Shown in pieces: positions 1 to 7,793 of a stretch of DNA of 22,914 nucleotides; positions within the stretch are counted from its first letter, which is position 1, and every line of letters starts with the position of its first letter. Below the pieces are notes generated by a model that saw only the letters and a list, made by a program, of their open reading frames with translations, did no database searches and had not been told where the DNA came from. Source of the DNA: DYMC01 sp035406705 (GTDB lineage Bacteria > Verrucomicrobiota > Lentisphaeria > Victivallales > GWF2-50-93); assembly GCA_964426675.1 (NCBI GenBank), contig CAYRRM010000037.1, forward strand, positions 1-22,914, written 5' to 3'. A program made the translations under genes and the position numbers.

Positions 1-285
1 CCATATTAGATAATTGCACAATTTTTCCTTAATCTTTTTCTAAAGTAATAACCAACCACACAATTTCAATTCAAAATTGAAAAAAAAGTAGCAAATATAT
101 TTATTTTTTTTTTGCTATTATTTGATTTCACATTTTTACGTTTCTTATCTAATTAGATTTTGGATTTGTAATATTACTTTTAAGGATGTAGATTTATTTT
201 TTAATATTTTTATCATTATCTCTTAGCCTATTTAAGAAAAAATGAGATACTTTAATATCTAAAAACCAGAGAAGATAAAAAGAAA

Positions 286-1623
286 ATGAGTTCTAAACAA
301 TTAAAAGAAAGCCAGGTAAAATATAGTGAGATAAGTAAGTTTTATATTCCCCTTGCATTACAAGCGGTATCTCAGTCATTTACTTATCCGCTCGTTGCGA
401 TTGTTGCGGCAAGAGGAGAAGATGGTGCAATGAATATAGTTGCTCTGGGGCAAGCTCATGTAATACTTTTTTTTCTTTTGAGTTTTGGTGCTGGTCTTAT
501 TACTTCGGGGATGGTATATTGTGTTAATTCTGAGGGATACAAACGTTTTAATTTAATAAATAAATGTTTTATGTTTTTCATATTGATTGTTCAGGTTCTT
601 GCCTGTATTCCACAGATTGCCGATATAATTTTTTCTTCAATAATGGGGCTTGAAGGGAAACTCTATAATTCTACGTATCTGGCTTTTTTACTATCGATAC
701 CATTCCCGATTATGTTCAATTTTCGAAATATTTCTCTTGTGGTTCTACTCAATCATAAAAAGACAGGCAAGGCTTTTTCAGCCACTCTTTCGCGAATATT
801 ATCTACAATTATTTTGTCATTCATTTTCACTTGTATTGGTCTTACTGGTATATTCTGGGCGGCTGTTTGCCAATCAATTCCTATTCTTTTTGAAGTTTTC
901 CTTATGAATTTTTTTGCAAGGGAGACAATAAGGAAAGTAAAGTCTATTCGTGGAGATTCAGCGTCTTTGTCTGAGATGATAATACTTACTTTTAGTTTTT
1001 CTGCTGGGAAAATGTTAATGGCGTTTTCTGCATATGCTGTTGCTGCATTTGCGGCAAGGGCTCCAGATCCTACGATAATGTTACCGGCCTATTATGCAGC
1101 ATCTGGAATTTGTAATCCGCTTGCATTTGCTGCAAGCCAAATACAGGCTACAGTAATATCATTTGCGGTAAAGTTTGTAAAAAATGTCAAGCTTTTTAAT
1201 TTTAGTATAATTGTTGGATTAATTACCGGACTTATACCTCTTATTTTTACATTACCATTAATTTCTGATTGGTATTATGTGACATTACAGAAAATTCCAT
1301 TTGAGAATATGAAATATGTTCGACAAACAGCATTTCTCCTTATTCTAATTCCATTTTCAGTAGCGTTGAGGTCCTATGTAGAAGGCTGGGCAGCTTTTCA
1401 TCGAAAGCCCACATCTGTAATAGCTGGGCAAGGAGTTTATCTTGGTATGGTAGTCGCTGCTGCATTTTTTGCTTTTAATTTGGGATGTCAGGGCAATATG
1501 ATAGGTCCTATTGCTTTGTTTATAGGTAATATATCAGCTGCGGGAATTCTTGCTTTAACGCTGAAAATAAACGAGGAGAAAGAAATAAAGCCCCAACCGT
1601 CCCAGTACTTAAATCAGATTTAA
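286..1623 (+). CDS. ANKH/MATE-like multipass membrane transporter
   Basis: The 445-residue product is an integral membrane protein with about ten to twelve hydrophobic segments and a short charged C-terminal tail. Several points recall the ANKH (progressive ankylosis) branch of the MOP/MATE flippase superfamily. These are an early P-L-x-x-Q region near residue 21, a V-N-S triplet near residue 79, a long-arm L-L-N-H-K-K element near 157-162, and a late segment near 360-375 where R-S-Y-V-E-G-W aligns with the R-A-H-L-T-G-W of ANKH. Two similar halves, as in MOP proteins, are plausible. The likely role is export or flipping of a small anionic or amphipathic substrate across the inner membrane; the substrate is unknown. 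The ATG lies 12 nt after an AGAGAAG stretch, a weak ribosome site. The gene converges on the yraN gene with a gap under 30 bp. The superfamily call is fairly secure; the ANKH subfamily rests on remembered motifs. Confidence 0.6.
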   Translation: MSSKQLKESQVKYSEISKFYIPLALQAVSQSFTYPLVAIVAARGEDGAMNIVALGQAHVILFFLLSFGAGLITSGMVYCVNSEGYKRFNLINKCFMFFILIVQVLACIPQIADIIFSSIMGLEGKLYNSTYLAFLLSIPFPIMFNFRNISLVVLLNHKKTGKAFSATLSRILSTIILSFIFTCIGLTGIFWAAVCQSIPILFEVFLMNFFARETIRKVKSIRGDSASLSEMIILTFSFSAGKMLMAFSAYAVAAFAARAPDPTIMLPAYYAASGICNPLAFAASQIQATVISFAVKFVKNVKLFNFSIIVGLITGLIPLIFTLPLISDWYYVTLQKIPFENMKYVRQTAFLLILIPFSVALRSYVEGWAAFHRKPTSVIAGQGVYLGMVVAAAFFAFNLGCQGNMIGPIALFIGNISAAGILALTLKINEEKEIKPQPSQYLNQI

Positions 1624-1651
1624 TTTAAAATAGCGTTTTCACTTTTAAAAC

Positions 1652-2050
1652 TTACGAAGAAGAATCTGCATTAAAATTATTTTCCCAGTATCTGAATTCG
1701 CAGATATCCCACCTATTAAAGACAAGTTCTGCAAGGTCGAATCTATATGGAAGATGCGGATTACCTATTTCGGATAAATAGTGTTTTGCGGCGCGTCTGA
1801 TACGTTTTTTTTGCTCTTGACTTAATCCCCATGCAGGTCTGGTTTTTAGTGGAGCCATTCGAGTTTTTACCTCTACAAAACAAAGCACATTTCCATCCAG
1901 AGCGATGATATCTATTTCATCTTTAAATCTTCTATAATTTCGCTGGATAATAAGTCCTCCCCTGTTTTGTAAAAACTCACAGACTCTATCTTCGCCCTTC
2001 TTACCAAGTTTCAAATGCTTTGCTCTTAGAAAAGAAAATCTTATTTTCAT
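1652..2050 (-). CDS. yraN: YraN family (UPF0102) endonuclease-like protein
   Basis: The 132-residue product matches the YraN/UPF0102 family, which has a PD-(D/E)xK nuclease fold resembling Holliday-junction resolvases. The order is as expected: a G-K-K-G-E-D-R-V helix around residues 16-23, R-N-Y-R-R-F followed by E-I-D-I-I-A (45-50) carrying the first acidic residue, then F-V-E-V-K-T-R (58-64) carrying the E-x-K pair (E60, K62). Length is normal for the family. The cellular role of YraN is poorly defined; a DNA-processing function is inferred from the fold. The start ATG follows the TAA stop of the upstream arginine decarboxylase gene with no spacer (TAAATG), so the two are almost certainly cotranscribed and may be translationally coupled. 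Confidence 0.92.
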   Translation of the reverse strand: MKIRFSFLRAKHLKLGKKGEDRVCEFLQNRGGLIIQRNYRRFKDEIDIIALDGNVLCFVEVKTRMAPLKTRPAWGLSQEQKKRIRRAAKHYLSEIGNPHLPYRFDLAELVFNRWDICEFRYWENNFNADSSS

Positions 2051-3979
2051 TTACTTTTCAAAATAAGTATAGCCCCTCATACCATTTTCATAAGCATCCA
2101 TAATTTCCTTACGTTCTTGAGCTGAAATGAGTCCTTTCTGAACGGCTTGTTCTGCTTTTTCTCTGAATTGTAATATCAAAGCCTTTGGATCATATTCTAC
2201 ATAGCTTATAACATCTGCTACGCTATCCCCTGGAAGTTCTCTAATAATCTCATAGCTTCCGCAATTTCCTTCCTTTGGTTTTATAGTAACAACATTAGTA
2301 TCCCCCATTAGGTTATGCAAGTCTCCTAATGTTTCCTGATAAGCACCAACGAGGAAAACCCCCAGATAATAATCTTCCCCAGGTTTTAAGTCATGCAACA
2401 AAATAGAACTTTTTATCTCGTGGGTACCAATAAATTTATCTATTTTCCCATCACAATCGCAGGTAATATCGGAAAGGAGAGCCCTCCGTGTGGGTTCCTC
2501 ATTCAACCTGTGAACTGGCATTATTGGAAATAACTGATTTATAGCCCATGAATCAGGCAAAGACTGAAATACACTGAAATTGCAATAATATATATCTGCA
2601 ATGATATCTTCAAGATTTTCAAATTCATTTGGAATTATTTTTAGTTTATGTACTATGTCTCGAGAAATAGTAGTAACAATTTTCCAGAAGATGTTATCAG
2701 CAATTGCCCTTTCTCTCAATGAAACTTGACCATTCTTAAAAAGTTGCCTTATTTCATCTCTGTAAAAAAGTGCATCATGAAAATATTCCTGAACATTTCT
2801 TACATTAATTCCTTTTTGAACATCAAGAAGGTTCTGGATTAATTTATGAACTTTCTTTACTTCTCTTCTATCAGGAATTTCCTGAGGTTCATAAGTATTT
2901 CTGTCAAGGACATTAAACAAGAGAATCGAATAGTATGCTACTATTGCACGTCCGCATTCGGCGATAATTACGGGATGAGGAATATTTTTTTCATCAAATA
3001 TTGACATAATAACCTCAACAATATCAGCGCAATATTCTTCCAGTGTATAGTTTCTACTGCTTGAAAAATTTGTATGAGAACCATCATAATCGACAGCAAG
3101 CCCTCCACCGACATCAAGGTATTTCATATTTGCGCCTTCTGCACAAAGCTCACAGTATATTCTACAAGCTTCAGAAGCTGCTGTTCTTATCTCTCTTATA
3201 TTGGGAATTTGAGAACCAAGATGATAATGTAACAACTGAAAACAATCTAGAAAATTATTATTCTTTAATATATCAATAGCATCAACAAGTTGAGATACAG
3301 TCAAACCAAAAACGCTTCTATCTCCGCCGGAATCAGACCAATGCCCACCAGACTTAGATGATAATTTTATGCGAATACCAAGGTTCGGACGAACATTTAG
3401 TTTCTTTGACCTTTCGATTATAAGGGGAATCTCACTTGGCATTTCAACTACAATAAAACACTTAATACCAATCTTTACCGCATAAAGTGCAAGATCCACA
3501 AATTCCTCATCTTTGTAACCATTACATATCAAACATGCATCTGAAGATTTCAACATAGATAACGCTATTATCAGTTCGGCTTTACTACCGGCTTCAAGAC
3601 CATGATTATATGCTGCACCAAAATGACAAAGTTCTTCAACAACCTGTTGTTGTTGGTTGACCTTAATCGGATAAACAGCATTGAAAGAACCTTTATATCC
3701 ATGCGTTTCGATGGTATTTTTAAAACTTTCATGTAACTGTTTTATACGCGAGTCAAGAATATTTGCTATTCTTAGAAGAAGAGGTGTCTGCAACCCTCTC
3801 GCACTTACCCCATTTATTACATCTATTATGCTTATGGGATTGCCTGCACTCTTTCCATCAGGATATATAATTACATCTCCTTTTTCAGAAATGTCAAAGT
3901 AGCCTGCTCCCCAATTATATATGCCATACAATTCAGCTGATTTTTCACTTGTCCATCTTTCAAGACTATCCATTTTCAA
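2051..3979 (-). CDS. speA: Biosynthetic arginine decarboxylase
   Basis: This is a PLP-dependent fold-type III decarboxylase that converts arginine to agmatine, the entry to polyamine synthesis by the ADC route. At 642 residues it is close to E. coli SpeA (658). Visible motifs are Y-P-I-K-V-N-Q with the PLP-binding lysine K106, G-L-E-A-G-S-K-A-E-L (127-136), H-Y-H-L-G-S-Q-I (251-258), the glycine-rich Y-L-D-V-G-G-G-L (287-294), E-C-G-R-A (341-345), and the catalytic-cysteine loop S-D-I-T-C-D-C-D-G (503-511, C507). That loop carries an extra cysteine, C509, where serine is usual. The C-terminal G-A-Y-Q-E-T-L-G-D-L-H-N-L-M block is also typical. The start is TTG at 3979: a GAGGGG Shine-Dalgarno sequence sits 9 nt upstream, whereas the in-frame ATG two codons later would be 15 nt away. 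No agmatinase or agmatine deiminase gene is in the window. Confidence 0.97.
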   Translation of the reverse strand: MKMDSLERWTSEKSAELYGIYNWGAGYFDISEKGDVIIYPDGKSAGNPISIIDVINGVSARGLQTPLLLRIANILDSRIKQLHESFKNTIETHGYKGSFNAVYPIKVNQQQQVVEELCHFGAAYNHGLEAGSKAELIIALSMLKSSDACLICNGYKDEEFVDLALYAVKIGIKCFIVVEMPSEIPLIIERSKKLNVRPNLGIRIKLSSKSGGHWSDSGGDRSVFGLTVSQLVDAIDILKNNNFLDCFQLLHYHLGSQIPNIREIRTAASEACRIYCELCAEGANMKYLDVGGGLAVDYDGSHTNFSSSRNYTLEEYCADIVEVIMSIFDEKNIPHPVIIAECGRAIVAYYSILLFNVLDRNTYEPQEIPDRREVKKVHKLIQNLLDVQKGINVRNVQEYFHDALFYRDEIRQLFKNGQVSLRERAIADNIFWKIVTTISRDIVHKLKIIPNEFENLEDIIADIYYCNFSVFQSLPDSWAINQLFPIMPVHRLNEEPTRRALLSDITCDCDGKIDKFIGTHEIKSSILLHDLKPGEDYYLGVFLVGAYQETLGDLHNLMGDTNVVTIKPKEGNCGSYEIIRELPGDSVADVISYVEYDPKALILQFREKAEQAVQKGLISAQERKEIMDAYENGMRGYTYFEK

Positions 3980-3988
3980 TGTTTATTT

Positions 3989-3994
3989 CCCCTC
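3989..3994 (-). promoter_or_regulatory. Shine-Dalgarno site supporting the speA TTG start
   Basis: Read on the minus strand this is GAGGGG, ending 9 nt before the TTG at 3979. The next in-frame ATG (3973) would be 15 nt away, too far for usual initiation, so this site decides in favour of TTG. Confidence 0.6.
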
Positions 3995-4154
3995 AATTAA
4001 GGATAAATTAACATAAATTTATATTTTTTTTAAAAAAAAACAAAAGATAAATTTAATTTTAGAGCAAATATAATGACAAAGTTTTTCTATAAAATTTTTA
4101 GTTTTAATATATTCACTTTTCTTTCAATTCAATAGAAATTTTTGGTTTTAGAGG

Positions 4155-4160
4155 TATAAT
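4155..4160 (+). promoter_or_regulatory. Candidate -10 element (TATAAT) for the kinase cluster
   Basis: A perfect TATAAT lies 45 nt upstream of the kinase start in the 225-bp divergent gap. No convincing -35 hexamer is found 16-18 nt upstream, and the gap is so AT-rich that chance matches are common. It is offered only as the best candidate. Confidence 0.35.
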
Positions 4161-4204
4161 ATAAAAAAACTGCCTCGTAAAAGTAATAAGACGGAGAATG
4201 TAAT

Positions 4205-6517
4205 TTGAATCGTAACTTAAATAAAAGTGATCTCGAAAATGGATTCATAAAATGCGAGTCTTGTTCTTTTCAGATCACATTAGCCAATTATGAACGCCTT
4301 AGCGTGCAAAAATGCCCATCATGCAGTGCTCCCAATTTTATACCAACTAAAATATCTTCATACTGGCTTTATCAACCACTTGGTGGAGGCGGAATGGGCA
4401 GAGTATACAAAGCCATATCTCTAGTAAAAGATGGTATTTTCGCTATAAAACTCCTACCCGCCACCAGGACACAAAGCTCTCAACTCGTTGAAAATCTTCA
4501 AAGAGAAGCTCAAGTTGGGAAAGCACTTGGAGAACATAAAAATATAATCCCAATAATAGAATATGGAGAGGATAAAGACGACTTTTTTATAGTGTCTGAA
4601 TTTGCCGAAGGCGAAAGACTTGATAACCTGATCTCAGCCAAAAAACATTTTGAAGAAAATGAAACATGGTTAATTGCATTACAAATAATTGAAGCTGAAA
4701 TGCATATTATATCAAGAGGATATCTTTTCAGAGACCTGAAACCAGAAAATATAATCATAGATAAAAATGGTAATCTAAAATTGTACGATTATGGCCTTTG
4801 TTTACCAATAGAACAAGCAAGTTCAGGTATGATACATTCAGAAAATATTGAAGGTTCTCCTTTTTACCTGCCTCCTGAAAGAGTGGTAGGTGCTCCAGAA
4901 GGCGAATATAGTGAAATATATAGTCTCGGAATGGTAATATTTCACATGCTGACAGGAAAAACTTATTATTCTGAAGCAGAAATAAAAGATCTCATAACGA
5001 AACACGTTACATCACTGAGAATTTCATCAACTGAAACGCATTTGAAACATTGCTCAAAGAGAACCATAGAAATTATTGATAAAATGATAAAGAGACGTCC
5101 TAACGACAGATACCATAGTTTCAGTATCTTAAAACAGGAAATAGAAACATTAATCACTCATCTTGAAGAAAAGGCAAAATCTACCTCAATCACAGTTCCA
5201 CCTGAAATACTCCAAAAAAATTTAGAGCAGAGTCGTGCGAAAAAGGTAAGAGTCTCTATGCTAATATTGTTCACAATTTTCACTCTAATGATTATTATTT
5301 TATCTTTTAAGATTTATTCAAATGTAAAAAAAAGAAAAGCTATCACTGTAAAAGTCTCTGCAAAACTTGGAATCTCTCCTGATATTCCTCTCCCAACAAT
5401 TCCATTACAGGAACTAAAAAAAGAGATAGAAAAGAGGGTAAAGGAAAAAATTGATGAAGAAAAAATAAAATTCCCTCAGTTTGATGAGAAAGGAGCAATA
5501 AGTCAAATTTTAAAAGAACTTTCCATCAAAGGAAATCCAAAATCACCATCATTATCGCTTGATGAACTGGAGAAAAAACGTAAGAATGAAATAAAAGAAA
5601 AAGAAAAAAAACTGGAAAATGAACTCTTAAAAAATCAAGAAGATGAAGAACATATCGTAGCAGAAATCACAAAAAAACTAAATTTAAATACTCCAATACC
5701 AAAAACAGATTGTTCCCTAACGCAGGCACTTAAAAAGTTTGAAGAATTCGTAAAAGAATCTTCGGATAAAAAATTCTCAAATAAGGAAAGGGCTCTACTT
5801 GAGATGAATATATACAATCAATATAGACCTTTCAGAAAGGGAGAATTTATAAAAACTATGGACGCATCAGGAAAAACTGTAAGTGGTACTTACGATGGAA
5901 AGTCCGGTGGAAAAGTTATAATAGGTGGTCGTGAGATTCTTTTAACTGATATTCCAGTTACACAAAGATTCAGATTTGATGAACCCCTTGCAGAAAAAAA
6001 GACTTCTGAAGCCATTGAAAGATTTAGAGAAAAATATGAAGAGGATAAGAAAAAATATGAAGAGGAAATAAGAAGAAATGAAAAAGATAAATTCCTCAAA
6101 AATTTAGGTTTTATTTCCTCTAATGGTAAATATACCACGATTGAAGATTATATTAGAGAACAAACTATAAAGATAAAGAAAAAAAATGAAGACGAAATTA
6201 AGAAAAAAATAGAAGAAAGAAAAAGTCTAATTTCAAATGAAATGTCTAAGGATAATTATTACAGACAAAATGGCTTCATAAAAATAAGAGATAAATGGTT
6301 ACCTGAGAAAGAAGCTGTGACACAACTTCTCAGAGAAAAAAAGGAAAAATATGAAATTGAAAAGGAAAAAAAGTTGGAAGAGAAAAAACGAGCCTTCCAA
6401 AATGAATTAGAAAAAAAGATATATGAGAGTAATGGATATATAAAATATCAGGGAAACTGGCAGCCTGCTAAAGAAATCATGGAAAAATTAGTAGAAATAG
6501 AATTATCTGCAAAATGA
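4205..6517 (+). CDS. Transmembrane Hanks-type Ser/Thr protein kinase with zinc ribbon and coiled-coil sensor region
   Basis: The 770-residue product has four parts. First is an N-terminal zinc-ribbon-like segment with two CxxC pairs (C17/C20 and C37/C40). Second is a kinase domain at about 54-320: glycine loop G-G-G-G-M-G-R-V (60-67), A-I-K lysine K82, catalytic loop F-R-D-L-K-P-E-N (175-182), metal-binding D-Y-G (195-197), and P-P-E (223-225). Third is one transmembrane helix at about 351-372. Fourth is a Lys/Glu-rich, coiled-coil-prone outer region that ends in three repeats spaced about 55 residues apart (starting at 634, 689 and 743). The usual HRD histidine is Phe and DFG is DYG, but K82, D177 and D195 remain, so activity is expected. 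The TTG start has GGAG at 4193-4196, 8 nt upstream; a nearer ATG (4198) is followed at once by a stop. The gene heads a co-directional group with an AsmA-like gene and prc. The ligand and substrates are unknown. Confidence 0.88.
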   Translation: MNRNLNKSDLENGFIKCESCSFQITLANYERLSVQKCPSCSAPNFIPTKISSYWLYQPLGGGGMGRVYKAISLVKDGIFAIKLLPATRTQSSQLVENLQREAQVGKALGEHKNIIPIIEYGEDKDDFFIVSEFAEGERLDNLISAKKHFEENETWLIALQIIEAEMHIISRGYLFRDLKPENIIIDKNGNLKLYDYGLCLPIEQASSGMIHSENIEGSPFYLPPERVVGAPEGEYSEIYSLGMVIFHMLTGKTYYSEAEIKDLITKHVTSLRISSTETHLKHCSKRTIEIIDKMIKRRPNDRYHSFSILKQEIETLITHLEEKAKSTSITVPPEILQKNLEQSRAKKVRVSMLILFTIFTLMIIILSFKIYSNVKKRKAITVKVSAKLGISPDIPLPTIPLQELKKEIEKRVKEKIDEEKIKFPQFDEKGAISQILKELSIKGNPKSPSLSLDELEKKRKNEIKEKEKKLENELLKNQEDEEHIVAEITKKLNLNTPIPKTDCSLTQALKKFEEFVKESSDKKFSNKERALLEMNIYNQYRPFRKGEFIKTMDASGKTVSGTYDGKSGGKVIIGGREILLTDIPVTQRFRFDEPLAEKKTSEAIERFREKYEEDKKKYEEEIRRNEKDKFLKNLGFISSNGKYTTIEDYIREQTIKIKKKNEDEIKKKIEERKSLISNEMSKDNYYRQNGFIKIRDKWLPEKEAVTQLLREKKEKYEIEKEKKLEEKKRAFQNELEKKIYESNGYIKYQGNWQPAKEIMEKLVEIELSAK
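6104..6496 (+). repeat. Three degenerate C-terminal repeats in the kinase
   Basis: Three roughly 20-residue units start at kinase residues 634, 689 and 743. They share an aromatic/Ile start (G-F-I or G-Y-I), a three- to four-residue gap, an aromatic (Y, W, W), then a T/P-x-x-E-x-hydrophobic helix. Each is separated by a charged coiled-coil linker of about 35 residues. They look like a small tandem extracytoplasmic module, possibly a binding unit. Confidence 0.6.
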
Positions 6518-6576
6518 TTTATAGTACTAACTTTTAGAATATACAAACATATGAAAAAACTAAGAGAATATCTAAA

Positions 6577-7332
6577 TTGAAAAAAAGCAGTATAAAAAAA
6601 ATCAAAAAATACATATATCTAACAATAACATTGCTGATTTTATCAGTAATACTGGTAATATTTGCTATACAGTATCACTTTGGTAAAATTGCAAAATTCA
6701 CAATAAGAAATACAATTCCTCAAATCACTGGGACAACAGCCGAAATTAATGACGCTTCTTTCAATATTCTTTCTGGGGAATTACGGCTGAATGGATTTAC
6801 ACTTGGAAACCCACAAGGCTTTCAAACTAATTCTGCTGTTAAAATAAAATCATTTAGAATAAAAATTAATCTCCTCTCTCTATTATCCAAAACAATACAT
6901 ATCGATCATATAATAATCGATGGAATGAAATTAACCTATGAAGCAGGTTTTCCAAGTAATATCGAAAAAATCAAGGAAAATATTGACAAAGCGAAAACAG
7001 AAGAAGGCCCACAGAACGATAACAAAAAGAAGTCCGCAAAAAAAATATATATCAAAGAATTACGCATAATAAATAGTCAAATAAATACAAGCGTAAAAGG
7101 CATCGGTGGAGTAGCTGTCACTCTGCCTGTACCATCAATCCTAATAACAGAGATTGGTTCGGAAAAAGAAGGTGTTACATTTATTGATACTCTTGATCGA
7201 CTTTTTGGAAATCTGATTACAACAGTTCAGAGAACTGGTTCAAGCACTGGTTCATATCTAAAAGATAATTTAAAAGATGCATCTGAAAAAACAAAAGAAA
7301 AATTCAATAAACTAAAAAATATCTTAAAATGA
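6577..7332 (+). CDS. AsmA-like inner-membrane-anchored protein
   Basis: The 251-residue product has a lysine-rich N-terminus and one hydrophobic anchor (about 13-33). A region resembling the start of the AsmA/YdbH-type repeating beta-groove fold follows. The pattern at about 40-120 is typical: an amphipathic beta segment, L-S-G-E-L-R-L-N-G-F-T-L-G-N-P-x-G-F (65-82), K-I-K-S-F-R-I-K-I-N-L-L-S-L-L (89-103), then I-x-I-D-x-I-I-I-D-G-M (107-117). AsmA-like proteins are periplasmic and are linked to outer-membrane assembly or lipid transport. This one is short, so it represents one terminal module rather than a full bridge. The start is TTG with a weak AAGAGAA upstream. It lies 59 nt after the kinase gene and overlaps the next gene by ATGA. 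The fold call is moderate; the function is inferred. Confidence 0.6.
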   Translation: MKKSSIKKIKKYIYLTITLLILSVILVIFAIQYHFGKIAKFTIRNTIPQITGTTAEINDASFNILSGELRLNGFTLGNPQGFQTNSAVKIKSFRIKINLLSLLSKTIHIDHIIIDGMKLTYEAGFPSNIEKIKENIDKAKTEEGPQNDNKKKSAKKIYIKELRIINSQINTSVKGIGGVAVTLPVPSILITEIGSEKEGVTFIDTLDRLFGNLITTVQRTGSSTGSYLKDNLKDASEKTKEKFNKLKNILK

Positions 7333-7715
7333 AAAAAAAATTTGCAAAGATTTTTGTAATAGGATTCTTCATAACTGAGATTTTTACCGTATCTTCACAA
7401 GAATTCAATAAAATGTTAACAGTCACTTCGTCTATTGAATATTCAACATCTGGAGAAATACTCGTAAGGGCGGGAGAGTTAATTGTTCCTGAAGGTTATA
7501 TAGCTGTTAATCTCAGATTTAAATATTACGATCCTCTTTCAGAAAAAACTATTGTAAAATTACATCATTCACATATAGTTAGAGAAAATAATAAACCACT
7601 AAAAAAAGAAGGAGAAATAAAAGTTATTCCAGAAGGAAAGTATAAGCTTCAAATAAATGGCTCACCAGGAGCATTTGCCGTCCTAATCTATGACTTAGAA
7701 CATAAAAAAGAATAA
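7329..7715 (+). CDS. Small secreted protein of unknown function
   Basis: The 128-residue product is not recognised as any family. It begins with three lysines and a hydrophobic stretch (5-21) followed by S-S-Q, a plausible signal peptide with cleavage near residue 23-24. The mature part of about 105 residues alternates short polar and hydrophobic stretches, as a beta-sandwich would. It has two similar phrases, V-P-E-G-Y-I-A-V (53-60) and I-P-E-G-K-Y-K-L (100-107). No cysteine or catalytic signature is seen. The start ATG overlaps the stop of the AsmA-like gene (ATGA), so the pair is translationally coupled and probably acts at the same place, the periplasmic side of the inner membrane. Confidence 0.7.
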   Translation: MKKKFAKIFVIGFFITEIFTVSSQEFNKMLTVTSSIEYSTSGEILVRAGELIVPEGYIAVNLRFKYYDPLSEKTIVKLHHSHIVRENNKPLKKEGEIKVIPEGKYKLQINGSPGAFAVLIYDLEHKKE

Positions 7716-7793
7716 AGAACTGTGTTAAATTTTGTTGAATTACCTCTATTAAATTCTCATAATAACCGAAAAAAATAAATAGGAAGATTTATT

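Noticed and set aside
64..82. AT-only inverted repeat TTTCAATT / AATTGAAA upstream of the first gene
   Set aside because: Weak all-AT stem in very AT-rich sequence, followed by A rather than T on the plus strand; not a convincing terminator or operator.
6551..6580. Ten-codon ATG frame ending TGA that overlaps the TTG start of the AsmA-like gene
   Set aside because: Could be a leader peptide for coupling, but it has no clear ribosome site of its own and short A-rich frames are common here.
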